Shown: positions 7,350-17,717, numbered from the stretch's first letter. The stretch: 64,000 nt of DNA from Spirochaetales bacterium (GCA_027306915.1 DAHUYW010000001.1:182418-246417); one strand, 5' to 3'. Notes: generated by a model from the sequence alone, not told the origin. Numbers and translations: made by a program.

Positions 7350-10300
7350 CTAGAACTCCTTCTTCGTCATGTCTTTCGGGAGATCATTGTAGATCTGAAG
7401 CTCGTAGCCCCGAATCGGAAAGAGGACGTATTTTGTGTTGATGAAGGCGAGGTTGATGGCCTCGGCCCGCTCCATGGTAGTCGGGTTTCGCGTGAGCTGG
7501 TCGAAGGACTCGCTCGATTTCGTCAGGTCGACAAGGGCCTGCGAGTACTTGGCGGGGTCGGCGCTCCGCCGGCCGATCTGGTTCATCGTCACCCCGAGAT
7601 TGTTGTAGACCTTCATGAGATTGTTGAGCAGCGCCCGATCTTCGGGGATCTCGTTGGGCTGGAAGTTGGTGATCTCGGACCGCTGCTGCTCGAGTGAGTT
7701 CAGCAGGTTGTCGTAGTAGCCCTCCGCGGCGAAAAAGTCGCCTCGCTTGAAGAGGGTGTTGGCGGTTGCATAGAGGAGAGCCGGATTCGTCGAGAAGTTC
7801 CCGGCCGCGACGTAGAATGCGAGGAGCGCCGAAGCATAGTCCCCGTTCCGATAGTAGATGTAGCCCTCTTTGTACTTCAGCTCAGGCGAGGTGTACCTAT
7901 TGGCCTCCGCCTTTTGATAGAGGCGAAGCGCATCGGCATAGTTGCCGCTTTCGTAGTAGTTGAGATCGCCGAGATCGTAATAGAGTCTGCCGAACTTAGC
8001 TTCCGGTCGAATCTGATCTTGGTCGAGGGCACTCTCGTAGAGGCTGATTCCTTTCACATAAGCCTGCTCCGAGTCAAGGTAGCGTCGCTGTCCGTAGAGG
8101 TTCTCCCCGATCAAGTCGTAGGTTTCGATCATGATGGCCAGGCGGTTCCGCGTGAGCGGCCCAGAGCGCTGGAGGAAGTAGAGGGTGTTTTGGAGCGCCT
8201 TCGACTCCTCGGTTGAGTCTCCCATCGCCTTGAAATAGCGGGCGAGGTTGAAATGAGTCTCGGGCAGGCTGTGATCGACCGAGAGCGCCCGCATGAGGAT
8301 GTCCCTCACGCTGCCAAGCTTTCCCTTGCCGATGAGGTAGCCGCCGAGCTCGGCGTAGGCGATCGGGTCCACCCGGATGCTCTTGTCTGCCTGAAAACGC
8401 TGCTCGAGACGTTCGACCTCCCGGAAGTTGTCGGTCTTGATGAAGAACCTGAGCATCCGAAAAAGGACCTCATTGCTCACCCCGTATTTCTGCAGGAGGA
8501 TCGCGTAGTCCCGTCGCGCGAGCTCGTATTTGCTCGGATCCACGCTTCCCCAGGCGAGATAGTTGTCTCCCGCCGCAAGAAGGCCCTCGCGATCGAACAT
8601 GTGCACCTTGAGGATGAGGTTCAGCAGCTCCTCCGCCTTGGCGTAGTTGCCGAGGATGGCCGACTCCATGCGGGCGTAGTCGAAGATCCCCTTCCGATCG
8701 CCGGGGTACGCCCGCAGCAGCGCGTCGTATTTCGCTGCGGCGAAGGCATACTGCTTCTTGTTGACGAACCCTTCGGCAAATCGATAGTACCAGCTCTTCA
8801 GACGCCACTCGAGAACTCCCCGGTCGAAGTAGTCGTTCGCCCGAATGAACTCGTTTCGCTGAATATCTCGGTAGCCGAGCTCGTAGAGCGTCAGGGCATG
8901 AAGCGGCCGGTAGATGAATCGGTAGCCGAGGAAGATCACCAGGGCGATCGCGAGGCCGGCGAGGATAAAGGTGCGCAGGATAGGGAGGATGTTCTGGCGG
9001 AAGCGATAGGCAAAGGTTCCTTTCTCCGCCTCGAACTCAATGCCGGTTCTCTTCGCGTAGGCCGTGGGAACAACAATGCGCCGGCCGAGTATCCGGCCCG
9101 TAAGAGCGGCGATCTCGCGGGCGCTGGCCCCAGAGACAAGGAGGTCGACGAGCGCCCGCAACTGCGCTCCTTCGAGCCGTCGTTCCCCGATCAGCTCCTC
9201 TACCGCAAGCCGGAGGTTACGGGGAAGGGAAGACAGTGTCGCGCGCAGCGCGCGAAAATCGCGGTCAGAGAGCTGAAAGGGCGCCGCCGGCCCCCGCGCG
9301 CCGGGGCGTTCTCCCCCTTCCCCAATGGCCTGGGCGGGATTGAGGGCCTCCTCGTCGGATGGCTCCTCGCCGAGGCCCAGCTGCTCGTTGATGTCGCCGA
9401 GCCCGAACTCGTCGGCTTCCGGTTCCTCGGGCGGCGGCTCGGTCGGTGAAGCTGCCCCGGCGGCCGTGCCTCCGCCCGAGGCGGCGACCTTCTGCCCGTC
9501 TTGCTCCGCGGATTCCGGCGGCACCTCGGACAGGGAGAACTCGTCGCCCAATTGGAGGTCCCCCAGGGAAGAGAGCTCGCCGCTGAAACCGGCGCTCTCC
9601 TCTACGCCTCCCAGGTCGATCTCGCCGAAATCGGCCTCCGGCATCTCGAAGTCCTCGCCGGTCGGTGCTTCGGCGCCCGGCGAAACGCCGGCCAAGATCC
9701 GCGCGCCGGTCTCCTCCGCGCCTTCGACCTCGGCTGAGATTCCGGAGCCCGCCTCTCCCTCCTCGAGCTCCCCCGACGGCGGACTTTCGGCGAAGGCCCC
9801 GAGATCGCCAACGTCGCCGAGTCCTGCGAAAAGCTCCTCTTCGGGCGCCTCGGGCTCCTCGGGCGCTGCCGGCTCGGTCGAGGCTCCCGCGGCGGGCTCC
9901 GCCTCTTCGGGTGATTCCGGCTCGGCGACAGGCTCGGCTGCGAAGCTGTCGATATCCGGAAGCTGCTCGCCGAAGGATCCAGAAGCGGCTTCGGCCTCTT
10001 GGGACAGCCTTTCATCGGTGTCCGCCGCTTCGCCTATCTCCGACGGCTCGGCCTCCCGCGGAGCCTCGCCCCCTTCCGGCGCAGCGGCGGCCTCGCCTGC
10101 AAAATCGATCGCACGGGCCGATTCTTCCCCAAAAGCCTCGGAGGGCGCCTCTTCCTCGCCGGCAAGCTCCTCGGGGGAGGGAACGGTAAAGAAGAGCTCT
10201 TCATCGCTCCCCGGCTCAATCCGCGGGGGGGATTCCGGCGCCTCCTCGAGGCCGGCGGGGATTGCGGTAAGCTCCGACTCCTCTGCCTCGTCTTCGCTTC

Positions 10301-10864
10301 GTAGGAAGTCATCCAGGAAAGGCCTCCGGAAGTGCCCTCCTCCTCGGCAGGCTTCGGGGAGGGCGGGGCGGCGGAAGCCACGCCCCCTTCGGTCGGGGAA
10401 AGAGCAGCGCCCCCTGCCGCCTCCGCCGGGGGGCGGGAAGCCTCCGATAGACCCCGTGTGGTTGCCTGGCTTCGCGCGGTCGCCCTGCGCAGGAGACCGG
10501 GCCCGCCGGTCGGCCGGCGGGAGACGTCGACCAGCCCTTCGGCGGTTGGAGCGGAAGCGGTGGGCGGGGGGGGTGCGGGTGCACGGGGGGGAGAGAAGGC
10601 TGCCTCGGGCGTGGCGGCCGCCGCCAGCGTAGGCTCGCCGGCTTCCGGTGCTATGGGTGATGGACCTGAAAGCTCTGCGGGCGCCTCCGGGGCATGCTCC
10701 GCCTGCGAGAGGAGGGATTCGAGGTCGGCCGCAAGATCGCTTTCCACGTCCTCAGGGGGCAGAACGTCTTCGAGCCGCTCGCCTCGCCGGGCGAGTATTT
10801 CCGGCTCATTCCCGAAGCTGTTGAGCTCTTTCTTGAACTTTTCAAGGTTCTGCAGACTCGGCAT
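7350..10864 (-). CDS. Probable periplasmic flagellar collar protein FlcA-like (TM-TPR), interrupted by a frameshift near 10318
   Basis: Two adjacent reading frames form one gene. The first 182 residues start MPSLQNLEKFKKELNSFGNE, then the frame shifts by one base around a CCTTTCC run and continues without a stop for about 990 residues. One extra T would rejoin them into about 1,171 residues. Order: a short helical N-terminus, a long acidic Pro/Glu/Ala-rich region, a small helical domain, one membrane helix (RTFILAGLAIALVIFLGYRF) and then a C-terminal array of TPR-like repeats that would be periplasmic. This layout matches the spirochaete FlcA collar protein (BB0326 of Borrelia), which helps assemble the periplasmic motor stator. 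The assignment rests on layout and remembered similarity. The shift may be an assembly error. Confidence 0.6.
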
Positions 10865-10935
10865 CGCGCTCCCTGTTGCGCGAACGTGCGCGCTTTCCTC
10901 GGCCTTTCTTGGCTGCCGCCTGACCTCTACGTCGA

Positions 10936-10962
10936 TTTTCGGCCCGCCCTGTACCTATATTA
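10936..10962 (-). promoter_or_regulatory. Sigma-28 (FliA)-like flagellar promoter upstream of the flcA-like gene
   Basis: On the minus strand TAATATAG is separated by exactly 11 bases from GCCGAAAA. The flagellar consensus is TAAAGTTT-N11-GCCGATAA, so the -10 part matches 7 of 8 and the -35 part about 4 of 8. The site lies 71 bases upstream of the ATG. No sigma-70 promoter stands out there. Confidence 0.45.
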
Positions 10963-11038
10963 GCGCAATTGGTCGACTCTGGCGCGATTGGGCTCAAGTG
11001 GCGGTCGCTGCCGGCCGAGATACAACTATAGCAGAAGT

Positions 11039-11734
11039 ATGAGAAGCCTGAAAACTGTGCTAGGCGCCCTGCTCTGCCTGGCGGCGCAGCATGCCTTTAG
11101 CGTGGATCAATACTCACTAGACCTTCATCTCAAGGTGGGCCTGCTCAAGGAGGCTTCTGCGCCGCGGCTTTTCGGCAACGATCTGATCTTCTCCTACAAG
11201 TCAGACAACCCGGTGCGCCTCGTGGGGATCGCCTTCTCCGACGAGAATTTCGCGATCGTGCACCCGCTCTATCGCAACAGCTTCGGAGTCTTCTTCTACG
11301 TCCGCCCGGTTCCCAAGGGAGGGACGGATCTCCTGTACCGCCTCATCGTCGACGGTTTGTGGACAACCGATCCCCGCAATTCGAACCAGGTCCAAGACGG
11401 CACCGGCGTCGCCTTGTCGCAGGTCATCATTCCCGCCAGGGCGGTTCCGGTGGTGGCGAGCCCCGTCTACCGGGGCGGTGGAGAGGTCCAGTTCTTCTTC
11501 AAGGCGCCGCAGGATCGGATCGTCTACCTCGTCGGTGACTTCAACAATTGGGATCCCTTCATCGATCGACTCTCCGAGATCCAAAGAGGGCTCTACACAA
11601 TCACCCTGCGCATTCCGTCCGGCAGTCACGCGTACTACTTCGTGAGCGACGGTATCCGGATCTCGGATCCCCTCAATCCTCGAGTGGAGCTGTCCGCCGA
11701 CGGGACAACCCTCTCTGTCTTCAAGGTGCCATGA
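11039..11734 (+). CDS. Secreted protein with C-terminal CBM48/isoamylase-N-like (early set) domain
   Basis: I start this 231-residue protein at the ATG whose product opens with a signal peptide (MRSLKTVLGALLCLAAQHAFS). Residues from about 150 to 231 form an early-set carbohydrate-binding-like domain: VQFFFKAPQDRIVYLVGDFNNWD, then GLYTITLRIPSGSHAYYFVSDG, as in CBM48 and AMPK-beta glycogen-binding modules. The first 140 residues look like another beta domain that I cannot name. There is no catalytic domain. It is divergent from the flagellar collar candidate; a structural role in the periplasm is as plausible as glycan binding. Its last 14 bases overlap the 3' end of the convergent dehydrogenase gene. 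Confidence 0.72.
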   Translation: MRSLKTVLGALLCLAAQHAFSVDQYSLDLHLKVGLLKEASAPRLFGNDLIFSYKSDNPVRLVGIAFSDENFAIVHPLYRNSFGVFFYVRPVPKGGTDLLYRLIVDGLWTTDPRNSNQVQDGTGVALSQVIIPARAVPVVASPVYRGGGEVQFFFKAPQDRIVYLVGDFNNWDPFIDRLSEIQRGLYTITLRIPSGSHAYYFVSDGIRISDPLNPRVELSADGTTLSVFKVP

Positions 11735-12746
11735 CAGGGGCCGCTCCGGCTCGAAGGCGACCTCCCGCAAGGCGGGTCGACTCCGGGCGATTCACGGGAT
11801 AGACCGGGGCCTGCCCGAGAAGAACCTCAAGCACGTTGCGCGCCGCTTTCTGCTTCAACTCCGCGAGCGACTCCTCGCTGTAGTAGGCGCAGTGGTCGGT
11901 CAGGATGACGTTGTCGAGGGATCTGAGGGTGGTGTCTGCGATCGGAGGCTCTCCCTCAAACACGTCGAGACCGGCCCCTTCGAGGTGCCGCTCGGCAAGC
12001 GCTTCCACGAGCGCCTCCTGGTCGATCAACGGTCCGCGCGAGGTGTTGATGAGGATCGCACCCGGCTTCATGAGACTGATCGCAGAGCGGTCGACTAGCC
12101 GCCGGTTCTCGACACGCATGGGGACATGGAGCGAAACGAAGTCGGACTCCCGGAGAAGCTCTTCAAACGAAACGGCGAGAGCGCCGCTACCTGCGAGGTC
12201 GCCGAAGGCAACATGGTGGTCGTTGACGAGCACTCGCCCCAGCCCAAGACCGGCAACCTTGCGGTGGAGGGCGCGGCCCGTCCAGCCGTAGCCGAGAATC
12301 CCCAGGGTCTTCCCTGCGATCCTTCGGGTCTTGAGCCCCGTATGGATGTTCCACTCGCCCCCGCGCACCCTTCGGTCGATCGACGGCAGGCTGCGGGCGC
12401 AAGCGAGCAGAAGCGCAAGGGCGTGATCGGCCACCTCCTCGTGGCAGTAGTCCGGCACGCGCGCGACCCAGATTCCCATCCTCGTGGCGGCCTCGACGTC
12501 GACATTGTCGTAGCCGGTGCCGTACCGCGATATCACCAGGCATCGGCGCAGCCTTGCTATCTCCTCGGCATCGAGCCTGAGCTGATTTACGAGGACGGCA
12601 TCGGCCTCGCGCAGCGCGTCGCGGCGCTCCCGCTCGCTCTCCCCATCAAGCACGATGAGCTCGATTCCATATCCTTCAAAGACGGCCCGCTCGATCTCGT
12701 AGCTGCCAAAGCGGTCGTCGGTGACCACAACCGTCGGTTTTCCCAT
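11721..12746 (-). CDS. D-isomer-specific 2-hydroxyacid dehydrogenase family protein
   Basis: This is an NAD(P)-dependent dehydrogenase of 341 residues. The Rossmann motif reads GILGYGWTGRALHRKVAGLG, slightly altered from GxGxxG, and the catalytic set is recognisable: R in INTSRGPLIDQEALVEAL, E in LDVFEGEPP, and H in ILTDHCAYYSEES. It belongs to the C-terminal-binding-protein-like branch that acts on small 2-keto acids; the exact substrate is unknown. I chose the second ATG because GGAGG lies six bases upstream of it, whereas the longer frame has none. A 30-residue tail after the core looks unstructured. It lies tail-to-tail with the CBM48 gene. Confidence 0.85.
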   Translation of the reverse strand: MGKPTVVVTDDRFGSYEIERAVFEGYGIELIVLDGESERERRDALREADAVLVNQLRLDAEEIARLRRCLVISRYGTGYDNVDVEAATRMGIWVARVPDYCHEEVADHALALLLACARSLPSIDRRVRGGEWNIHTGLKTRRIAGKTLGILGYGWTGRALHRKVAGLGLGRVLVNDHHVAFGDLAGSGALAVSFEELLRESDFVSLHVPMRVENRRLVDRSAISLMKPGAILINTSRGPLIDQEALVEALAERHLEGAGLDVFEGEPPIADTTLRSLDNVILTDHCAYYSEESLAELKQKAARNVLEVLLGQAPVYPVNRPESTRLAGGRLRAGAAPVMAP

Positions 12747-12871
12747 CCGCATCCTCCATACCCTCTTATCGTGCGGCAACCGACCGGCGTTAAGGGAAAA
12801 GCGTTGGGGTTAGCGACCCCGGTGTGAAACGAATACGGGAAGTTGAAGGCGGCGCGCAGGGCGTGCGAGCC

Positions 12872-13831
12872 CTACTCCTCCCCTTGCTCCTCAGCCCATC
12901 TCTCCACGTCAAGCGCAAGGGTACGGGACACTACCGCAAACCCCATCTCTTCGAGGTAGTTCTGCATGACCTCGCCTCCGCCCTCAAGATCGATGGAGAG
13001 CCTCCACTCGCCTCGCTCCGCAGCGATTCCGCAAAGATGGGCGACGAGGGCCTTCGCGATGCCGAGTCCGCGGTATTCGGAAAGGACATAGAGCTGAATC
13101 GCCCGCAGGAATCGAAGGGGACCGGAGGGGTGCGTCTCGGGAGACGCAACGCCGCGGTAGCTCTCCTCGACTGACCACACGAAGCCGGCGAGCTCTCCCT
13201 CGGGAGTTAGCGCGCTCAAGACGACCGAGCTCTCGGTCGCCGGATCCATCCCGCTTCGAGACCGCCGGTAGCGCTCCTCGACCATCGCCTGGGGAAGCCC
13301 CGAGTGGATCTCGAAGAAGGCTTCGCGATCGTAGGTGCGCACGAGAGCGAGCCGGTCACCGGTTTCCAAACCGAACTCGAAATCGCTTAAGACCAGCTCC
13401 CCGGTCTCGTCCTCTTCGGGCTCAGGCGGGATGCGCTCCCAACCCCACGTCTCGCACAGGTCGTTGTACCACTCAACGACCCGCAGCTTCAGCTCGCGAT
13501 CCTTGAACGAGAACCACAGCTTCTCGATCTCCCCCTGCTCCTTGAGGGCGTTCTTGAAGCTGCGGAAGACCCCCTTGCCGCTACCGAGGGCGGAGCGCAG
13601 CTTCTCCCGCGCGATTGGATTGCGGAGCGAAGCGACGAACTTCTCCATGAGGTGGAAGCCGTCGGCCGACCCCCAATCCGGTATCGCAAGGTAGCGCTCC
13701 GGATCCTTCTCGGCGAGCGCTGGATCCTGGGTCACCACGCTCGTGGCCGTGTCAAAGGAGAAGCCGCTCTCCTGATTCTCCATAGCAAAGATGATCTGGT
13801 CGACCACTTCGGGTGTAAGCTCGAACTGCAT
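12872..13831 (-). CDS. Fusion of a UPF0158 domain with a GNAT acetyltransferase
   Basis: The 319-residue product has two parts. Residues 1-130 fit UPF0158, with YLAIPDWGSADGFHLMEKFV and the typical GSGKGVFRSFKNAL followed by WFSFKDRE. Residues 155-319 form a GNAT N-acetyltransferase, with IQLYVLSEYRGLGIAKALVAHL supplying the acetyl-CoA pyrophosphate loop (R-G-L-G-I-A). I start at the ATG before QFELTPEVV because AGAAGGG precedes it and the longer frame adds an atypical arginine-rich head. The substrate is unknown. The UPF0158 part may recognise the target. Confidence 0.78.
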   Translation of the reverse strand: MQFELTPEVVDQIIFAMENQESGFSFDTATSVVTQDPALAEKDPERYLAIPDWGSADGFHLMEKFVASLRNPIAREKLRSALGSGKGVFRSFKNALKEQGEIEKLWFSFKDRELKLRVVEWYNDLCETWGWERIPPEPEEDETGELVLSDFEFGLETGDRLALVRTYDREAFFEIHSGLPQAMVEERYRRSRSGMDPATESSVVLSALTPEGELAGFVWSVEESYRGVASPETHPSGPLRFLRAIQLYVLSEYRGLGIAKALVAHLCGIAAERGEWRLSIDLEGGGEVMQNYLEEMGFAVVSRTLALDVERWAEEQGEE

Positions 13832-13949
13832 GGAATCCCTTCTCTCTGATTGTACCGATGGCAGCCTTTCGCGGTCAAGGAAAAGCTCGCTGGAAGGAGG
13901 CCTCGGCATTTCGCCGACTGCGCCGCCCTCTGGAAAAGACGGCCAATCT

Positions 13950-13972
13950 CGCGTATAGTCCTTCTATACGCG
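13950..13972 (+). promoter_or_regulatory. Perfect palindrome overlapping the likely eno promoter
   Basis: CGCGTATAG and CTATACGCG form a perfect nine-base inverted repeat around TCCTT. The left arm contains TATAGT, which can serve as a -10 box with TGGAAA 16 bases upstream (13931-13936). A palindrome on a -10 box is what a repressor operator looks like, although an mRNA hairpin in the 5' leader is also possible. Confidence 0.5.
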
Positions 13973-13980
13973 GTGTTTAA

Positions 13981-15318
<1,338 letters not shown>

Positions 15319-15328
15319 CCCGGTCCAA

Positions 15329-15625
15329 TTAGAACTCGATGGTGAAGCGGGGGTATCGACCTCGGGGCTCGATGCGGTCGACAAGCACCTCTCTTACATA
15401 GGCGCCGGTCGGACCGCGACGAAGCCACTCTTCGAAGAGGGCAAGTCTCTCGGTCGTTCCCTCCGCGAGCACCTCGACCGATCCGTCGTCAAGATTCCGC
15501 ACCCAGCCGCCAAGTCGCAGCTCTTCTGCCTTGGCGCAGGCGGTGTACCGAAACCCCACTCCCTGAACGCGCCCGTGAACGACCGCGTGGAAGGCGGCGG
15601 TACTACGTTTTTCCCCCATCATCAA
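15329..15625 (-). CDS. acyP: Acylphosphatase
   Basis: This 98-residue protein hydrolyses acyl phosphates to carboxylate and phosphate. The active-site signature GRVQGVGFRYTACAKAEELRL carries the phosphate-binding arginine, and GGWVRNLDDGSVEVLAEG carries the catalytic asparagine, both as in the family. Length is typical. It overlaps the end of the upstream receiver gene by 23 bases, so it is probably co-transcribed with that gene; a second start two codons downstream (GEKR) would shorten the overlap. The pairing with a signalling gene is suggestive only. Confidence 0.93.
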   Translation of the reverse strand: MMMGEKRSTAAFHAVVHGRVQGVGFRYTACAKAEELRLGGWVRNLDDGSVEVLAEGTTERLALFEEWLRRGPTGAYVREVLVDRIEPRGRYPRFTIEF

Positions 15626-15977
15626 TCGCCAGGACCTCTTCGATCATTTCTGCAACCCGAGAGTAGTCGAAGGGTTTGAAGATAACCTTGAACGGAATCG
15701 AGAACTCGGGCCGGAGGAATCCGCTCGTGATGAGGATCTTTTGGTCCTTGCAGTAGGTCGAAAGAAACTTGATCCAGTAGTCTCCGCCGAGAACGTCCAT
15801 CCGGTAATCGGTGACGATCACATCGACGTGATGGTCGAGGAGCTGCTTGATGGCTCCGACTCCGTCCGAGGCGACCACCACCTCGTATCCGCGCTTGCGC
15901 AGATAATCCCGCAGCGTAAGCCGGATGGAGTCTTCGTCCTCCACGATAAGTATGACCTTTTCGTTTGATTCACTCAT
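15603..15977 (-). CDS. Stand-alone response regulator receiver domain protein
   Basis: This 124-residue CheY-like protein consists of a receiver domain only. The acidic pocket is in ILIVEDEDS, the phosphorylated aspartate is D57 in VIVTDYRMD, the conserved threonine/serine is in ILITSG, and the lysine is in IFKPFD. It has no output domain, so it should act by protein contact. It starts three bases after the stop of an upstream HTH-receiver gene and overlaps acyP downstream, forming a three-gene unit. No histidine kinase is nearby. Confidence 0.88.
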   Translation of the reverse strand: MSESNEKVILIVEDEDSIRLTLRDYLRKRGYEVVVASDGVGAIKQLLDHHVDVIVTDYRMDVLGGDYWIKFLSTYCKDQKILITSGFLRPEFSIPFKVIFKPFDYSRVAEMIEEVLAIDDGGKT

Positions 15978-15980
15978 AAC

Positions 15981-16583
15981 TTATGCCTGCGGCAGCAGGC
16001 TCTTTAACTCGGTGACAAACTTATCGAAATCTATCGGTTTGGGAAAGAAAAGATCGGCCCCTTCGCCAAGAATCAACTCGCCCTCTTTCGAGTCTGCAAG
16101 ACCGCTAATGGCAATTACGATCGGATTGTCCAGATCGGGATCCTCCTTGATGGTCTTGCAGAGCTTGTGACCGTCGAGACCGGGAAGGGCGATGTCGAGA
16201 ATGATGATGGCGGGACGCTCGGACGCTATGAGCCTCCCCGCTTCGAAACCGTCGAATGCCTGAAGGATGTCGAATTCCGCGATCTTCTGGCTCAACAGCT
16301 CCTTGAGCATATCGTTCAGCTCTTTGTTGTCGTCGACGATGAGAACCCGCTGGCTCAAAGAGCCCTGGGTGAGCCGCTGGAGCTCCTCCGGGATGCGCAT
16401 CCCCCGCGAGCTCAGGAACTTGCGAAGCTCTTCGGCGTAGATGCGGTACTGGCCGCCGGGCGTGGTAAAGGCTTTGAGATGGCCATTCTTGATCCAGTTG
16501 ATGGCAGTCTGGTTGACGACCCCGCAGATGTTGGCGACCTCGAGGGCAGAGAAGATTCGAACCTTCTTTCCGTTCCTTGCCAT
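15981..16583 (-). CDS. Reversed-order regulator: N-terminal MerR/excisionase-type HTH plus C-terminal receiver
   Basis: The 200-residue protein begins with a helix-turn-helix of the excisionase/MerR type (IFSALEVANICGVVNQTAINW, then the wing LKAFTTPGGQYRIYAEEL). From residue 78 it has a complete receiver: LIVDDN, phosphorylation site D130 in IIILDIALPG, IAISG and FFPKP. Placing the DNA-binding domain before the receiver is the reverse of ordinary response regulators. It is first in an operon with a CheY-like protein and acylphosphatase, behind a consensus promoter. Target genes are unknown; autoregulation or control of the divergent region is possible. Confidence 0.82.
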   Translation of the reverse strand: MARNGKKVRIFSALEVANICGVVNQTAINWIKNGHLKAFTTPGGQYRIYAEELRKFLSSRGMRIPEELQRLTQGSLSQRVLIVDDNKELNDMLKELLSQKIAEFDILQAFDGFEAGRLIASERPAIIILDIALPGLDGHKLCKTIKEDPDLDNPIVIAISGLADSKEGELILGEGADLFFPKPIDFDKFVTELKSLLPQA

Positions 16584-16615
16584 AGGCTTTCCTTGACGAA
16601 TTCCGTTCCTGTTTT

Positions 16616-16643
16616 AGTATAGTAAATATATCCAATATGTCAA
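16616..16643 (-). promoter_or_regulatory. Strong promoter of the HTH-receiver operon
   Basis: On the minus strand a perfect TTGACA is separated by 16 AT-rich bases from TATACT, 33 bases before the ATG. Confidence 0.75.
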
Positions 16644-16711
16644 CAGTTTTCTTGCCGGTTGTCCTCTTTTTTTTCAGGGTTGATTTCGGTGCGCGCCTGC
16701 GGATTTCCCGG

Positions 16712-17353
16712 CTACTCCAAGCCGGTGAGGCGCCTGACGGCCCGCACCGGAAATCCTTTGCTCACAAGCGAGGCCGCAAGCTTGTCGGCCGAGAGGCTGC
16801 GCCGCCGGCGCAGGCGCTCCGCCGCTCGCTCCATCGCCTCCCGCTCGTCCTCCTCACTGAATTCGAGCAGAGCCTCGGAAGCGCACTCTCGCGACACCCC
16901 AGCCTTGGATAGCCCGGCGGCGAGTCGCGGTCGACCTTCGGGATTTCGCCGCAGGCGTGAAGCAATCCACAACCGCGCGAAACGAAGGTCATCGACATAG
17001 CCTCGCTGGGTCAAATCCTCGAGGGTCTGCGCAACCGCCGCGCTTCCGAAACCGCGATTCTTGAGCTTGAGTGCCAGTTGAAACCTTGAATGATCGCGAA
17101 TGGCAAGCAGGGTGAGAGCCTTCTCCCGCGCCAGCTCCGTTTCGCCGAGCGACTGGAGCTGAGCGATCTTGTCGGAGGAAAGCTCGGTGCCGACGTCCAG
17201 CTCTCCGGACTCGGCGAATGAACGAGGGACAAAAAAAGAGGAGCCGTCCCCAAGGTCGATCCGAACGACCCCCGCGGCTCCCCCTCTTTCGACCGAAACG
17301 ACGAAGCTACCGCTTCGAGAACTGGAATCTTCGCCGTGCCTTCCGGTGGCCAT
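16712..17353 (-). CDS. recX: Regulatory protein RecX
   Basis: This 213-residue protein modulates RecA filaments, limiting recombination and SOS activity. Family features are the tandem three-helix repeats: ALTLLAIRDHSRFQLALKLK, then GYVDDLRFARLWIASRLR, GLSKAGVSRECASEALLEF and LAASLVSKGFPVRAVRR. The first 60 residues are less typical. The only good start, an ATG, lies 47 bases inside the end of rpsI, so translation is probably coupled to the ribosomal genes. RecA itself is not in view. The location after rpsI rather than beside recA is unusual. Confidence 0.82.
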   Translation of the reverse strand: MATGRHGEDSSSRSGSFVVSVERGGAAGVVRIDLGDGSSFFVPRSFAESGELDVGTELSSDKIAQLQSLGETELAREKALTLLAIRDHSRFQLALKLKNRGFGSAAVAQTLEDLTQRGYVDDLRFARLWIASRLRRNPEGRPRLAAGLSKAGVSRECASEALLEFSEEDEREAMERAAERLRRRRSLSADKLAASLVSKGFPVRAVRRLTGLE

Positions 17354-17699
17354 ACTTTTTGCGCTCGACCATGCGCGGGTCGCGCGTGAGGAAACCGTTT
17401 GCCTTCAGTGAAGAGGCGTTTGTCTCGTCGTGCGCCACGAGCGCACGCGAAATTCCATGGCGGCAAGCCCCGGCCTGCCCGGTGGGACCGCCCCCCTTCA
17501 CCGTGATAAGGATACCGTAACGGGCGAGGCTGTCGGTGACCTGAAGGGGTTGCCGCACGGCATGAAGGTGACTTTCAACCGTGAAATACTCAGTCAGGGG
17601 TCGACCGTTGATGGTGATGGTCCCCGTTCCTTCCCGCAGGAAAACCCGTGCGACCGAGGTCTTTCGCCGTCCTACACCAATTGCCAAGTTCTTGACCAC
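17307..17699 (-). CDS. rpsI: 30S ribosomal protein S9
   Basis: This 130-residue protein matches S9: AIGVGRRKTSVARVFLREG near the start, GGGPTGQAGACRHGISRAL in the middle and the basic C-terminus VERKKYGHRKARRRFQFSKR, which contacts P-site tRNA. A GTG start is used, with GAGGACG upstream. It follows rplM by 18 bases in the usual rplM-rpsI operon, and recX begins inside its 3' end. Confidence 0.97.
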   Translation of the reverse strand: MVKNLAIGVGRRKTSVARVFLREGTGTITINGRPLTEYFTVESHLHAVRQPLQVTDSLARYGILITVKGGGPTGQAGACRHGISRALVAHDETNASSLKANGFLTRDPRMVERKKYGHRKARRRFQFSKR

Positions 17700-17717
17700 G
17701 TTTCTTCGTCCTCTCTG

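Noticed and set aside
10305..10330. Programmed frameshifting in the TM-TPR gene
   Set aside because: CCTTTCC is not a standard slippery heptamer and no clear downstream pseudoknot was seen; a homopolymer base error is simpler.
9325..10632. Long plus-strand open frame opposite the acidic part of the TM-TPR gene
   Set aside because: It is a serine/proline low-complexity shadow of GC-rich codons on the other strand, with no ribosome site.
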